DNA of 64,000 bases, from positions 1-64,000 of the forward strand of contig NZ_PDUD01000040.1 of the NCBI RefSeq assembly GCF_002646595.1, in the 5' to 3' direction. Below the pieces are notes generated by a model. That model was not told the DNA's origin and ran no database searches. It worked only from the letters and a program-made list of their open reading frames with translations. Shown here one piece after another: positions 46,801 to 55,110 of the stretch (the stretch's first letter is position 1; every line of letters begins with the position of its first letter). A program made the position numbers and the translations under genes. This DNA is from Flavilitoribacter nigricans DSM 23189 = NBRC 102662. Its GTDB lineage: Bacteria; Bacteroidota; Bacteroidia; Chitinophagales; Saprospiraceae.

Positions 46801-47053
46801 AGGCCGGAATGCCATTCAACTCAAAATAGTCAATTCGCTGCGCAACCTGCTGGGGCCCCATCACCATCGGGGCGGCGAACTGATCAAGGTTGGGCCGAAC
46901 AGTTTTACCGGGGCCGGAGGATTCCCCGACGGCCGGGGTGAGGCGGACTGGTACGATCTACGCAAAACCAGGAAAGATCTGGCCATCTGGACGGATACCT
47001 ACTACCATATTCCCTTTGGATTTTTGGCAAATGTGGCCATTACGATCAATTGA
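43892..47053 (+). CDS. GH106-like glycoside hydrolase lipoprotein, GTG start
   Basis: A 1053-residue lipoprotein with a signal ending LFAC. The barrel starts with ELSRQIRDFKQAGFGGFYLHSRQGL and DYLSEEWWELMNVAVESARD, followed by FYDEDKWPSGYAGG and FIFTDEPHIHARYF, motifs of the large TIM-barrel glycosidase group related to GH106; acidic residues in the last two are candidates for catalysis. Two C-terminal beta domains follow. The open frame extends upstream to a TTG at 43805, but that would lie on the promoter; the GTG at 43892 gives a normal signal peptide (basic RSNIK, then LIGPCAVLVFLFAC). First gene of the rightward operon. Confidence 0.75.
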   Translation: MRSNIKISLIGPCAVLVFLFACRSHPVPDPVERNAALPIADYSFKYDWFLDPPNEFRSHPFYSLNDSLEAGELSRQIRDFKQAGFGGFYLHSRQGLLTDYLSEEWWELMNVAVESARDVQLRAMFYDEDKWPSGYAGGLIPEQSEDFRAKGLAKLDLETALPPGSTVLKKDSAFQYIQYTAQYGYDIFNGTCYVDLYNPKAVRQFMESTHLPYFGKFGPKIKAGELFIFTDEPHIHARYFPAGTKHYGTLSYSPYLEEKFWELYGDALRDQVDLLFEEKGNWREVRWQYHRAKSLLFEESYTRQIAEFCAEHGAQLTGHFLGEDGLQKVRDRIGNSSLHYRSMQQPGIDHLGLTIDKRIITAKYLSSVANQYGKRMRLSELFGISGQNINFQERKWLGGWHAVLGINHFCPHLTSYSITGARKRDYPPTFSYHQPYWPYNKIIEDYLGRISYAATVGQYDPRVLVISPLESEYLKSRNEGEFTGSTLQVLESLQDHHIDFDMGDEEILSDIGEVDANRITVGEMQYRYVILPSMLSLRRTTLQLLLKFSRAGGAIFSTGKLPRYFDGREDPQALSRLRYAVTSLYGETFEKELTQKIPAALRIDGDQAEDIWLQTRKAGPDQFYLLYNRSNVSAVSMQIQLPAGTTDPVLWDPAEGSTSRLLANPDGNISLQLAPGGFYWITTGQLSKNVPNLRQSDSPRSTTARLQLQTPWLGKRLDPNALLLDFAAYSMDGGQTYSEPEPVIGIWNRLKEEQYRGDLRLKFSAAIQSLPEQCALAIERPHNFRQIQVNRQTVTFGKNGDYFIDRGIASRDITSLLRTGRNEIDLQISFSPPDPLSPEPAQRYETELESIYLTGDFGVFSEQVDTISDTQRNRSKDLADRPAYAFEDYFLDREKSRFSENLTLQGYPFYAGSFTLANSFEIDEKEPGKRYTLDLSEVAAMVIEVSINEQFVDTLSWSPYRTDITDYIKPGRNAIQLKIVNSLRNLLGPHHHRGGELIKVGPNSFTGAGGFPDGRGEADWYDLRKTRKDLAIWTDTYYHIPFGFLANVAITIN

Positions 47054-47113
47054 ACGGTACGCTGATCGGTTCGGCCGACCACAGTAACCCCTAACTGATT
47101 TAATTAAAACGAT

Positions 47114-49153
47114 ATGAAGCAGACAACTTATTCAGCCATTCTTATTTTGTTCTTTTGCTGCCTGCTCAGCCGTCCGGGAACGGCCCAGGATAGAGCCATT
47201 ACCGTCACCAGCGCCAGCCCGTACGCTAAACTCAGTGGTGTGAACCTGGGCGACGTACACTGGACTGCAGGGTTTTGGGCGGACCGATTCGAGGTCTGCG
47301 AATCCTCGATGGTCCCCCATATGCTGGGGAATTATATGGACGAGGAGATCAGCCACGCCTACACCAATTTTGAGATCGCCGCTGGGCTCCGGGAGGGCAC
47401 CCACAAGGGCCCTTCTTTCCACGACGGGGATTTTTACAAAATGCTGGAAGGGGCGATCATGATCCTTTCGGTTTCTAAGGACCCGCAGTTGGACCGGGAG
47501 ATCGACCGGATCATTGAGGTCATTGGTAAGGGGCAACGGAAGGATGGCTACATCCACACCAAAGCCCTGATCAAAGCGATCAATGAGCCCGGTAAAAAAC
47601 ATGAGTTTATCGAACGGCTGGATTTTGAGACTTACAATATGGGCCATCTGATGACGGCCGCTTGTCTGCACCACCGAATTACCGGCAAGTCCAATCTGCT
47701 CGATATTGCCGAAAAAGCGACCGATTTTCTCTACAACTTTTACAAAAGAGCCTCGGCCGAACTGGCACGCAATGCCATCTGCCCGTCGCACTATATGGGC
47801 GTAGTGGAGATGTACCGTACCACCAAAGATCCGAAATACCTGGAACTGGCCGAGAACCTGATCGACATTCGCAGTCTGGTAGAGAACGGCACGGACCACA
47901 ATCAGGACCGGATCCCTTTCAAACAACAGACCGAAGCGGTGGGGCACGCAGTCCGGGCCAATTACCTATACGCCGGTGTGGCCGATGTGTACGCCGAAAC
48001 GGGCGACGACTCCCTGTTCCAGGCCCTGGACCTGATCTGGCAGGATCTGGTGCAGCGCAAAATGTACATTACCGGCGCCTGCGGCGCGTTGTACGACGGG
48101 GTTTCGCCCAACGGCACGACCTACAAGCAAAATACCATCCAGCAGGTCCACCAGGCCTACGGTCGCCCCTACGAGTTACCCAATCTCACCGCGCATAATG
48201 AATCCTGCGCCAACATCGGCAATCTGTTGTGGAACTGGCGGATGCTGCAGGTGACCGCCGATGCCAAATACGCCGACCTCATGGAACGTGTGATGTACAA
48301 TAGCCTGCTCGCCGGGGTCAGCCTCGACGGCAAGGGTTATTTCTACACCAATCCGCTCTGTGTCAATACCGATGATCTGAGCAGTGACCTGCGCTGGTCC
48401 AAAGACCGGGAGGAGTATATCAGCTACTGCAATTGCTGTCCGCCGAATACCATACGCACCATCGCTCAGTTGCAGAATTATATTTACAATCTGGCGGATG
48501 ACGGTCTTTACGTCAATCTCTACGGTTCCAATGATCTGAAAACCACTTTGGGGGACGGTCGGCGGATCGAACTGAGTCAGGATACCGACTATCCTTTCGG
48601 GGAAGACATCAACATCCGGATCCAGGAATTCCCGCGCGGGTACGGCCTCTATCTGCGCGTACCGGCCTGGGCCAAAGAAGCCGAGCTTTCGGTGAATGGC
48701 CAGGTGGTCGACAGTGGACTCCGGGGTGGCCAATACGTTGCACTCGAGAACGATCTAAAAAAAGGAGACCGCGTGCGACTACATCTGCCACTTCGGGCCA
48801 AACTGATCGAATCCAATCCGCTGGTAGAAGGCAACCGGAATCAGGTGGCTGTACAATACGGTCCGGTGGTATACTGTCTGGAAGGGAACGATCTGCCGGA
48901 AAACTGCAATTTATTCGATATCAGCATTCCCCGGAACATCGTGCTCCAACCGGTACAAAAGACCATCGGTTCGGCCAAACTGACCGCCCTGGAAGGTGAA
49001 TTCCACTGGAATAAACGCTCCAACTGGAACAATACCCTTTACCGCGAGATCGATACCGAAAGTGCGGATAAAATAAAGCTACAGCTTATCCCTTATTTCG
49101 CCTGGGATAACCGCGGACTGGCCGAAATGTCCGTCTGGTTGCCTATCGACTGA
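47114..49153 (+). CDS. GH127 beta-L-arabinofuranosidase-type enzyme
   Basis: A 679-residue exported enzyme (signal peptide 1-24, ending TAQ). The family is identified by its Cys-Zn active site: Glu363 and Cys365 (HNESC) plus Cys441-Cys442 (YCNCCPPN), matching the Glu-Cys-Cys-Cys zinc set of the founding member HypBA1, in which the first of the paired cysteines is the nucleophile. GH127 and its relatives GH137/GH146 remove beta-L-arabinofuranose, including from rhamnogalacturonan II and arabinans. It lies 60 bases after the GH106-like gene in the same direction. Confidence 0.92.
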   Translation: MKQTTYSAILILFFCCLLSRPGTAQDRAITVTSASPYAKLSGVNLGDVHWTAGFWADRFEVCESSMVPHMLGNYMDEEISHAYTNFEIAAGLREGTHKGPSFHDGDFYKMLEGAIMILSVSKDPQLDREIDRIIEVIGKGQRKDGYIHTKALIKAINEPGKKHEFIERLDFETYNMGHLMTAACLHHRITGKSNLLDIAEKATDFLYNFYKRASAELARNAICPSHYMGVVEMYRTTKDPKYLELAENLIDIRSLVENGTDHNQDRIPFKQQTEAVGHAVRANYLYAGVADVYAETGDDSLFQALDLIWQDLVQRKMYITGACGALYDGVSPNGTTYKQNTIQQVHQAYGRPYELPNLTAHNESCANIGNLLWNWRMLQVTADAKYADLMERVMYNSLLAGVSLDGKGYFYTNPLCVNTDDLSSDLRWSKDREEYISYCNCCPPNTIRTIAQLQNYIYNLADDGLYVNLYGSNDLKTTLGDGRRIELSQDTDYPFGEDINIRIQEFPRGYGLYLRVPAWAKEAELSVNGQVVDSGLRGGQYVALENDLKKGDRVRLHLPLRAKLIESNPLVEGNRNQVAVQYGPVVYCLEGNDLPENCNLFDISIPRNIVLQPVQKTIGSAKLTALEGEFHWNKRSNWNNTLYREIDTESADKIKLQLIPYFAWDNRGLAEMSVWLPID

Positions 49154-49376
49154 TGGAAGGAGCGGAGCAAGATATTGTCAATTTTCCCTTCATAGATCCA
49201 CGGCCGGGTTCAACGAATGATCCCGGGCCGTTTCAGATTTTCGGAAAAGATGACAACTGGATCAATACTCTATTTTTTCGCAGACATTCAACCGATCATG
49301 TGAAATCATGCTACATCCAAGTGAATTACGGACATTCCCGCAGCATTCAATTCCTTTAGATTTACCATTTCACCAA

Positions 49377-52145
49377 ATGATCCGATTCATCATGACCCTA
49401 TTTGCAAGATTTAGTTTCCGGATTTTACTTTGCGGCCTGCTGCTCTGCTCCTGCTGGAATGGACCATTATTCGGGCAGGAATTTACTCCGGATATTATCG
49501 TTGCGCTGGACGGCACCGGCGATTACAGCAAGATCCAGGCGGCCATCGATGCCGTTCCCAATAACAGTGAAGTACCCACGATCATCTATATCAAACGGGG
49601 ATTGTACGATACCGAAAAACTGATCGTTCCGGCCACCAAGACCAATGTAGTGCTGATCGGCGAAAGCCGGGAAGAGACCATCATCAGTTACCACCTGCAC
49701 GACTGCAGCAGCGGTGGATACCAGGGTCGATGCCCGGCGGAGGATGCGCAATTGTGGTCGGGAGACAACATCCGAACCTCCGCTACCTTCACGGTGATGG
49801 GAGATGATTTCCGCGCGGAAAATCTTACTATCCAGAATACCGCCGGCCCCGTGGGCCAGGCCCAGGCCGTCACTATCCGTGCGGACCGGGTCGTTTTCCG
49901 CAATTGTAACCTGACCAGCTATCAGGACACCCTCTATTTTTGGAGCAGCGGACGGCGATCCTATTTCGAGAATTGTCTGATCCTCGGACGAACCGACTAT
50001 ATCTACGGCGGCGGCATTGCTTTTTTCCAGGCGTGTGAGATCCGGAGCTGGGGTGGCGGCTGGATCACGGCGCCCTCTACCCATCTGGAACAATTCTACG
50101 GTTTTGTTTTCAATGCATGTAAGCTCACCTACGCCCTGAACAGTCCACGCGCCGGCGACGACGGTGCCACGGTGGCCCTGGGACGCCCCTGGAACGATTA
50201 CCCCAAAGTGGCCTGGCTGTACTGCGATATGACGGAAAAGATCGACCCGCTGGGCTGGCCCACCAAATGGAATATGGCCTATGCGGATACCAGTCCCGAT
50301 CTGCATTTATACGAATACCAAAATACCGGAGCGGGAGCGGATATGAGCGGACGCGCCGATTGGGTAGGAATACGAGCCTTGACCGCGGAAGAAGCGGAAG
50401 CCTATACTCTACCAATGGTCGTTTCCGGCAACGACGGCTGGGACCCAACCGCCGAAGCTCCCGTTATACCGAATTTTTTCTGGGTCGGTGCGGATACCAC
50501 CACTTCCTGGAAAGCGGCTGCCAATTGGGACCCGCAGGGCGTACCGGACACCGCGCAGGCGGCCTACGTGGAAGGACCGTATCTGGTCACTGCTGACGGC
50601 GGGCATTTTGCCGCAGACCTCCACCTGTCTCAGGGGGCAAGTCTCGAAATTATTGCGCCCAGTAAAGTCACTCTGTTAACGGTAGCTCAGGCTTCCCTTA
50701 CCAGCGAAAAAGACCTCAGCCTGGAAGGACGGATCCGTACCAAAGACAGTCTATTTTTCCGCATCACGGATACCCTTAATCTGTACGCCGAACTTATTGG
50801 CGTTCATAGCGTGGATAAATCCGGGAACGGCAATCTGGTCCTCAACGAAAGCAGCCCGGATTTTACCGGTTACTGGAACATCATAAATGGCCAACTGACC
50901 GCTGCAACTACCAAAGCGCTGGGCAATGCCAGAGGGGTCCGGGTGGATAGTACGGGCACCTTGCGGGTGGAAGCCAGTGGCGCCTTTTTTCCCGAAACGC
51001 CGCTTTACGTACTGCCGGGTGGTCAGCTCCATCTGCTGGAAGATATTATAGTGAGCGAGTTCTACCTTGGGGATAGCTTACAGACTGTCGGAGAATATTC
51101 TGCCGAAACCCATCCCGAGATCATTAGCGGGCCGGGATTGGTCAAGGTGGGCCGGCCGGGATCTTTCACCTTTATCGGTGGTGCAAACGGCAATTGGGAC
51201 GAACCGACACACTTCCAGCCGGCCCTGTTACCGGAAGCGGGTGAAACCGTAACCACCAAAATTGAAATGGAAACTACGCCCTTCATTTTTCCGGCGGATA
51301 TAATTGTCCAGCAGGGCGGTCGTATCCGACTGCGGGGGGCGCACCGCGCTACCGGAACGATCTATCTTGAAGCCGGCACCAGTCTGGGATACGCGACCTC
51401 CGGAACGGGATTCTCTCTGGATGCGCCCCTGGAAGTTCTGGGCGATATCAGTCTCAATATGAACAGCCGGGCCGTTCCCGACCACAGCATGTACCTGGGA
51501 GGTCCTATCAGCGGCAATGCCCGGATCACGGCCTACAATCTACGGGCCGATACGGAAAACCGGGGAACGGTTATCCTGGCCGGAGACAACCGGGATTTCA
51601 CCGGCACCTGGGACCTGAAACAGCCGCCCAGCAGTGGTGCCACATCCGTCATCGCTTTTGAGGGTGTCAGCGCCAACGCCTTTGGTCAGGGATTGATCGA
51701 AGTTAGTTTTAATAATCGGGTCGTACTCGCGCACGAGCAGTCGGCCGGTGAAACCTTGCGGGTCAACCTGATCCTGAACGGCAGAATACAACTGGACACC
51801 GTGGTACGGGTCGACCGGGCGATCATTAACGGTAGCGAACTTGCTGATGGGCTCTACAATGCCATCACTCAACCCGGCATGTTCGTGGGTAGCGGTACCT
51901 TATTGGTCGGCATCGAAACGGCTGTCCGGGAAGTTACAGACCACACCAAGATCTACGTCAGTAACCGGCATTTATATATCGAAGGGAAACCGGAAAGGGT
52001 ATCGATCTACGACCTCAGCGGAAAGGTCCTCCTGCAAAACCGGGCTTCCAACCGCATATCACTGGAACATTTGGTACCTGGTCTTTATCTGGTCCACTAC
52101 CGGTTCGACGGACAACAGGGGGTGCAAAAGGTACTTGTAAAATAA
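49377..52145 (+). CDS. CE8 pectin methylesterase with T9SS tail
   Basis: A 922-residue secreted esterase that removes methyl esters from homogalacturonan. Signal peptide about 7-33; catalytic beta-helix at 36-360 with QAVT (163-166), QDTLY (183-187; Asp184 acid/base), GRTDYIYGGG (204-213; Asp207 nucleophile) and LGRPW (268-272). A long beta-rich region follows with two autotransporter-type PATR repeats (near 487 and 728: F-T-G-x-W) and two GNW-type segments (FFWVGADTTTSW; FTFIGGANGNW), then a T9SS sorting tail (VSIYDLSGKVLLQN...GVQKVLVK). I start at the ATG at 49377, not 49308, because it leads straight into the signal. Confidence 0.92.
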   Translation: MIRFIMTLFARFSFRILLCGLLLCSCWNGPLFGQEFTPDIIVALDGTGDYSKIQAAIDAVPNNSEVPTIIYIKRGLYDTEKLIVPATKTNVVLIGESREETIISYHLHDCSSGGYQGRCPAEDAQLWSGDNIRTSATFTVMGDDFRAENLTIQNTAGPVGQAQAVTIRADRVVFRNCNLTSYQDTLYFWSSGRRSYFENCLILGRTDYIYGGGIAFFQACEIRSWGGGWITAPSTHLEQFYGFVFNACKLTYALNSPRAGDDGATVALGRPWNDYPKVAWLYCDMTEKIDPLGWPTKWNMAYADTSPDLHLYEYQNTGAGADMSGRADWVGIRALTAEEAEAYTLPMVVSGNDGWDPTAEAPVIPNFFWVGADTTTSWKAAANWDPQGVPDTAQAAYVEGPYLVTADGGHFAADLHLSQGASLEIIAPSKVTLLTVAQASLTSEKDLSLEGRIRTKDSLFFRITDTLNLYAELIGVHSVDKSGNGNLVLNESSPDFTGYWNIINGQLTAATTKALGNARGVRVDSTGTLRVEASGAFFPETPLYVLPGGQLHLLEDIIVSEFYLGDSLQTVGEYSAETHPEIISGPGLVKVGRPGSFTFIGGANGNWDEPTHFQPALLPEAGETVTTKIEMETTPFIFPADIIVQQGGRIRLRGAHRATGTIYLEAGTSLGYATSGTGFSLDAPLEVLGDISLNMNSRAVPDHSMYLGGPISGNARITAYNLRADTENRGTVILAGDNRDFTGTWDLKQPPSSGATSVIAFEGVSANAFGQGLIEVSFNNRVVLAHEQSAGETLRVNLILNGRIQLDTVVRVDRAIINGSELADGLYNAITQPGMFVGSGTLLVGIETAVREVTDHTKIYVSNRHLYIEGKPERVSIYDLSGKVLLQNRASNRISLEHLVPGLYLVHYRFDGQQGVQKVLVK

Positions 52146-52203
52146 GTTCTCAGCAGATTGCGGCAGCATACCGGACGATCTGCTTTATCGAAAACACAGG
52201 AAA

Positions 52204-55044
52204 ATGCAGCTTCACAAAATAGCTATTGTAATTACCGGTTTACTGCTGACAATTACCGGATTTGCCCAGGATGCGGTGGAAACCGAACGGATGTATCTGT
52301 CGGGCCATGGCCCAGAGGATGCCGTTAACTGGGAGTTTTTCTGCACCGCAGGTAGAAAGAGCGACGAATGGACCACCATTCCGGTACCTTCCTGTTGGGA
52401 GCAGGAAGGATTCGGCACCTACAATTACGGCGTCAACTTTTACGGGAAACCGACCGATCCGGGGATACCGACGGAGCAGGGTTTGTACAAATACGAATTT
52501 GAGGTGCCGGAATCCTGGCGGGGCCGGAGTCTGCGACTGGTTTTTGAAGGGGTTATGACCGACACCCGGGTACTGGTGAACGGCCAGAAGGCGGGAAGTC
52601 TGCACCAGGGCGGTTTTTATACCTTCGGGTTTGAGATTTCCAATCTGATCCGCTTCGGCGAGAAAAACCTGCTGGAAGTTACGGTCAGCAAAGAATCTGA
52701 AAATACCAGTGTCAACCTGGCCGAACGCCGTGCGGATTACTGGAACTTCGGCGGTATTTTCCGGCCAGTCTACCTGGAATCGCGTCCGGCCCAATACATC
52801 GATCGGGTCGCACTGGATGCCCGGGCCGATGGTCGTTTTCTGGCCGAGGTGTATACCGGCTTTGCGCTCGGAGCAAACCATAAAATTCGGAGCCGCATCC
52901 TGGACCCAGCCGGCAATCAGATCGGCGTGCCCCTGGAGCAGTCGATCCCGGCGGGCAGCGACAAAACGGTGCTGAGCACCCAGGTGCAAGGAGTCGACCT
53001 GTGGACGGCGGAAACCCCGAACTTGTACACTGTGGAGATAGAACTGTACGAAGGGGATAACCTCCTCCACCGTGTCGAGGACCTGGTTGGATTTCGAACT
53101 TTTGAGATCCGGGAGCAGGATGGTTTCTACCTGAATGGCCGGCGGATCCTGCTGAAAGGCGTCAATCGACATAGCTTCCGGCCAGAAACCGGACGGACAC
53201 TCAGCAAAGCCCAGAATTACGAAGATGTGCGCCTGATCAAGGAAATGAACATGAATACCGTCCGCATGTCGCACTACCCTCCGAATCCGGAGTTCCTGGA
53301 TGCCTGTGACGAGCTGGGTCTCTACGTCCTGGATGAACTCGGAGGCTGGCACGGCAAATACGATACCGGTGTGGGCATTAAACTGGTGAAGGAACTGGTC
53401 GTACGCGACGTCAATCACCCCAGTATCATTTTCTGGGACAACGGAAATGAAGGCGGATGGAATACCGATTTGGACGACGAATTCGGCAAATGGGATCCGC
53501 AGGGCCGCCCCGTTATTCACCCGCAACAGGATCTGAACGGGGTTGAGACCATGCATTATCGCTCCTACGGTGAAACCCAGGAATACCTGCGCGGAAAGGA
53601 TATCTTCTTCCCCACTGAGATCCTGCACGGACTCTACGACGGCGGGCACGGCGGCGGCCTCCACGATTATTGGGAACTGATGCGCAACCATCCCCTGTGC
53701 GGCGGCGCTTTACTCTGGGTATATGCGGATGAGGGCGTCGTTCGGACGGACCAGGGCGGCCGCATCGACAATGACGGCAACCACGGGGCCGACGGTCTGC
53801 TGGGGCCGCATCTGGAAAAAGAAGGCAGTTTTTATACCGTCAAAGAGATCTGGTCGCCGGTAGTGGTGACCAATGAAAAGCTTGAACGAAATTTTGACGG
53901 TAATTTTTCCGTCGAGAACCGCTACGATTTTACCAATTTAAATGCCTGTACTTTTGCGTGGGAGGTACTCGATTTTTCGGCTAACGGGGTGCGGAACGTC
54001 CTCAAAAAAGGACAACAAGCAGGTCCGGATGTCGCGCCCCAGCAATCGGGAATACTGGAACTTCCACTTCCGGACCTTGCTGATGCAGACGCTATCCGGC
54101 TCACCGCGATCGGAAAAAACGGTGAATCCCTCTGGACCTGGTCCTGGAATCTGGCCGATCGGATCGAAATGGTCGAAAAGAAAAGTACTGAGTCCGTCAA
54201 TATCGTAACCGAACCATCACAGACCATTGTGCAGCTCGGCAGTCAGGCCCTGCATTTCTCCAACAGCAGCGGGGAGCTGCTAAAAGTGAGTCAGGGAGAA
54301 TCGGAGCTAAGCTTTGGTCAGGGCCCCCGTTTTGTAGCTTTCCGGCGGGGAGATCGCAGTCTGGATGGCTGGGTTGCGGAAAACCTGCCCAAAGGAGTCG
54401 ACCGCATCTACAAAGACGTTTCGGAAACCTCCAAACTGATCGATTTTCAGGCCAAACTGGAGGGCGGCAAAGCGGTGATCACCGCCGAATATTTTGGCCC
54501 GCTTCGTAAAGTGCGCTGGGAGATCGCTTCCGGGAAGGAGATCCGGGTGGATTACGAATATGCCTACCAGGGAGTGGTCGAACTGATGGGCATCAAATTT
54601 GACTATCCGGAGGCAAAAGTACAATCAAAAAAATGGCTGGGCGAAGGCCCCTACCGGGTTTGGCAAAACCGTTTGCACGGCACCAGTCTGGATATCTGGG
54701 AAAACGACTACAATGATCCGATTCCCGGCGAGAGTTTTGTTTACCCGGAATTCAAGGGCTATTTCGGGAACTGGCACTGGATGGAACTGACGACCGCGGA
54801 AGGAAAGATCCGGATCGGGACCGAAAATTACGATAACTATCTGGGCGTCTATGCCCCGCGCGACGGCCGGGATGCCTTGCTGTACACATTCCCCAATTCA
54901 GGTATTTCGGTGCTGGATGTCATTCCCGCCGTCCGGAATAAGGTGAACACTACGGACCTGGTGGGACCTTCCTCCAAACCGCAGGATGTGTCCGGTAAGC
55001 AGCAGGGAACGCTGTATCTCAGTTTTGATCTGGAAAATGAGTGA
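52204..55044 (+). CDS. GH2-family glycosidase (beta-galactosidase/uronidase type)
   Basis: A 946-residue exported glycosidase (signal 1-21). The jelly-roll domain contains VPSCWEQEGFGTYNYG; after an Ig-like domain comes the barrel with GVNRHSFRPETGRTLS, VRMSHYPPNPEFLDACDELGLYVLDE, acid/base Glu416 (WDNGNEGG) and probable nucleophile Glu472 (FPTEILHG). Long C-terminal beta domains complete it. GH2 members in pectin loci act on beta-galactose, beta-glucuronic acid or alpha-L-arabinose; the specificity is not visible. It lies 58 bases downstream of the CE8 gene. Confidence 0.9.
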   Translation: MQLHKIAIVITGLLLTITGFAQDAVETERMYLSGHGPEDAVNWEFFCTAGRKSDEWTTIPVPSCWEQEGFGTYNYGVNFYGKPTDPGIPTEQGLYKYEFEVPESWRGRSLRLVFEGVMTDTRVLVNGQKAGSLHQGGFYTFGFEISNLIRFGEKNLLEVTVSKESENTSVNLAERRADYWNFGGIFRPVYLESRPAQYIDRVALDARADGRFLAEVYTGFALGANHKIRSRILDPAGNQIGVPLEQSIPAGSDKTVLSTQVQGVDLWTAETPNLYTVEIELYEGDNLLHRVEDLVGFRTFEIREQDGFYLNGRRILLKGVNRHSFRPETGRTLSKAQNYEDVRLIKEMNMNTVRMSHYPPNPEFLDACDELGLYVLDELGGWHGKYDTGVGIKLVKELVVRDVNHPSIIFWDNGNEGGWNTDLDDEFGKWDPQGRPVIHPQQDLNGVETMHYRSYGETQEYLRGKDIFFPTEILHGLYDGGHGGGLHDYWELMRNHPLCGGALLWVYADEGVVRTDQGGRIDNDGNHGADGLLGPHLEKEGSFYTVKEIWSPVVVTNEKLERNFDGNFSVENRYDFTNLNACTFAWEVLDFSANGVRNVLKKGQQAGPDVAPQQSGILELPLPDLADADAIRLTAIGKNGESLWTWSWNLADRIEMVEKKSTESVNIVTEPSQTIVQLGSQALHFSNSSGELLKVSQGESELSFGQGPRFVAFRRGDRSLDGWVAENLPKGVDRIYKDVSETSKLIDFQAKLEGGKAVITAEYFGPLRKVRWEIASGKEIRVDYEYAYQGVVELMGIKFDYPEAKVQSKKWLGEGPYRVWQNRLHGTSLDIWENDYNDPIPGESFVYPEFKGYFGNWHWMELTTAEGKIRIGTENYDNYLGVYAPRDGRDALLYTFPNSGISVLDVIPAVRNKVNTTDLVGPSSKPQDVSGKQQGTLYLSFDLENE

Positions 55045-55110
55045 TCGTATGGATCACCATCATGATCAGATAGCATCTACTTACTCCCTGATGAGCAAAG
55101 CAATTTTCAC

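Noticed and set aside
49153-49376. Small frame between GH127 and CE8 (49153-49359)
   Set aside because: No recognisable features; the gap is more likely untranslated leader of the CE8 gene.
52240-53691. Minus-strand frame (483 codons) opposite the GH2 gene
   Set aside because: Antisense to clear GH2 catalytic motifs; the translation shows no domain.
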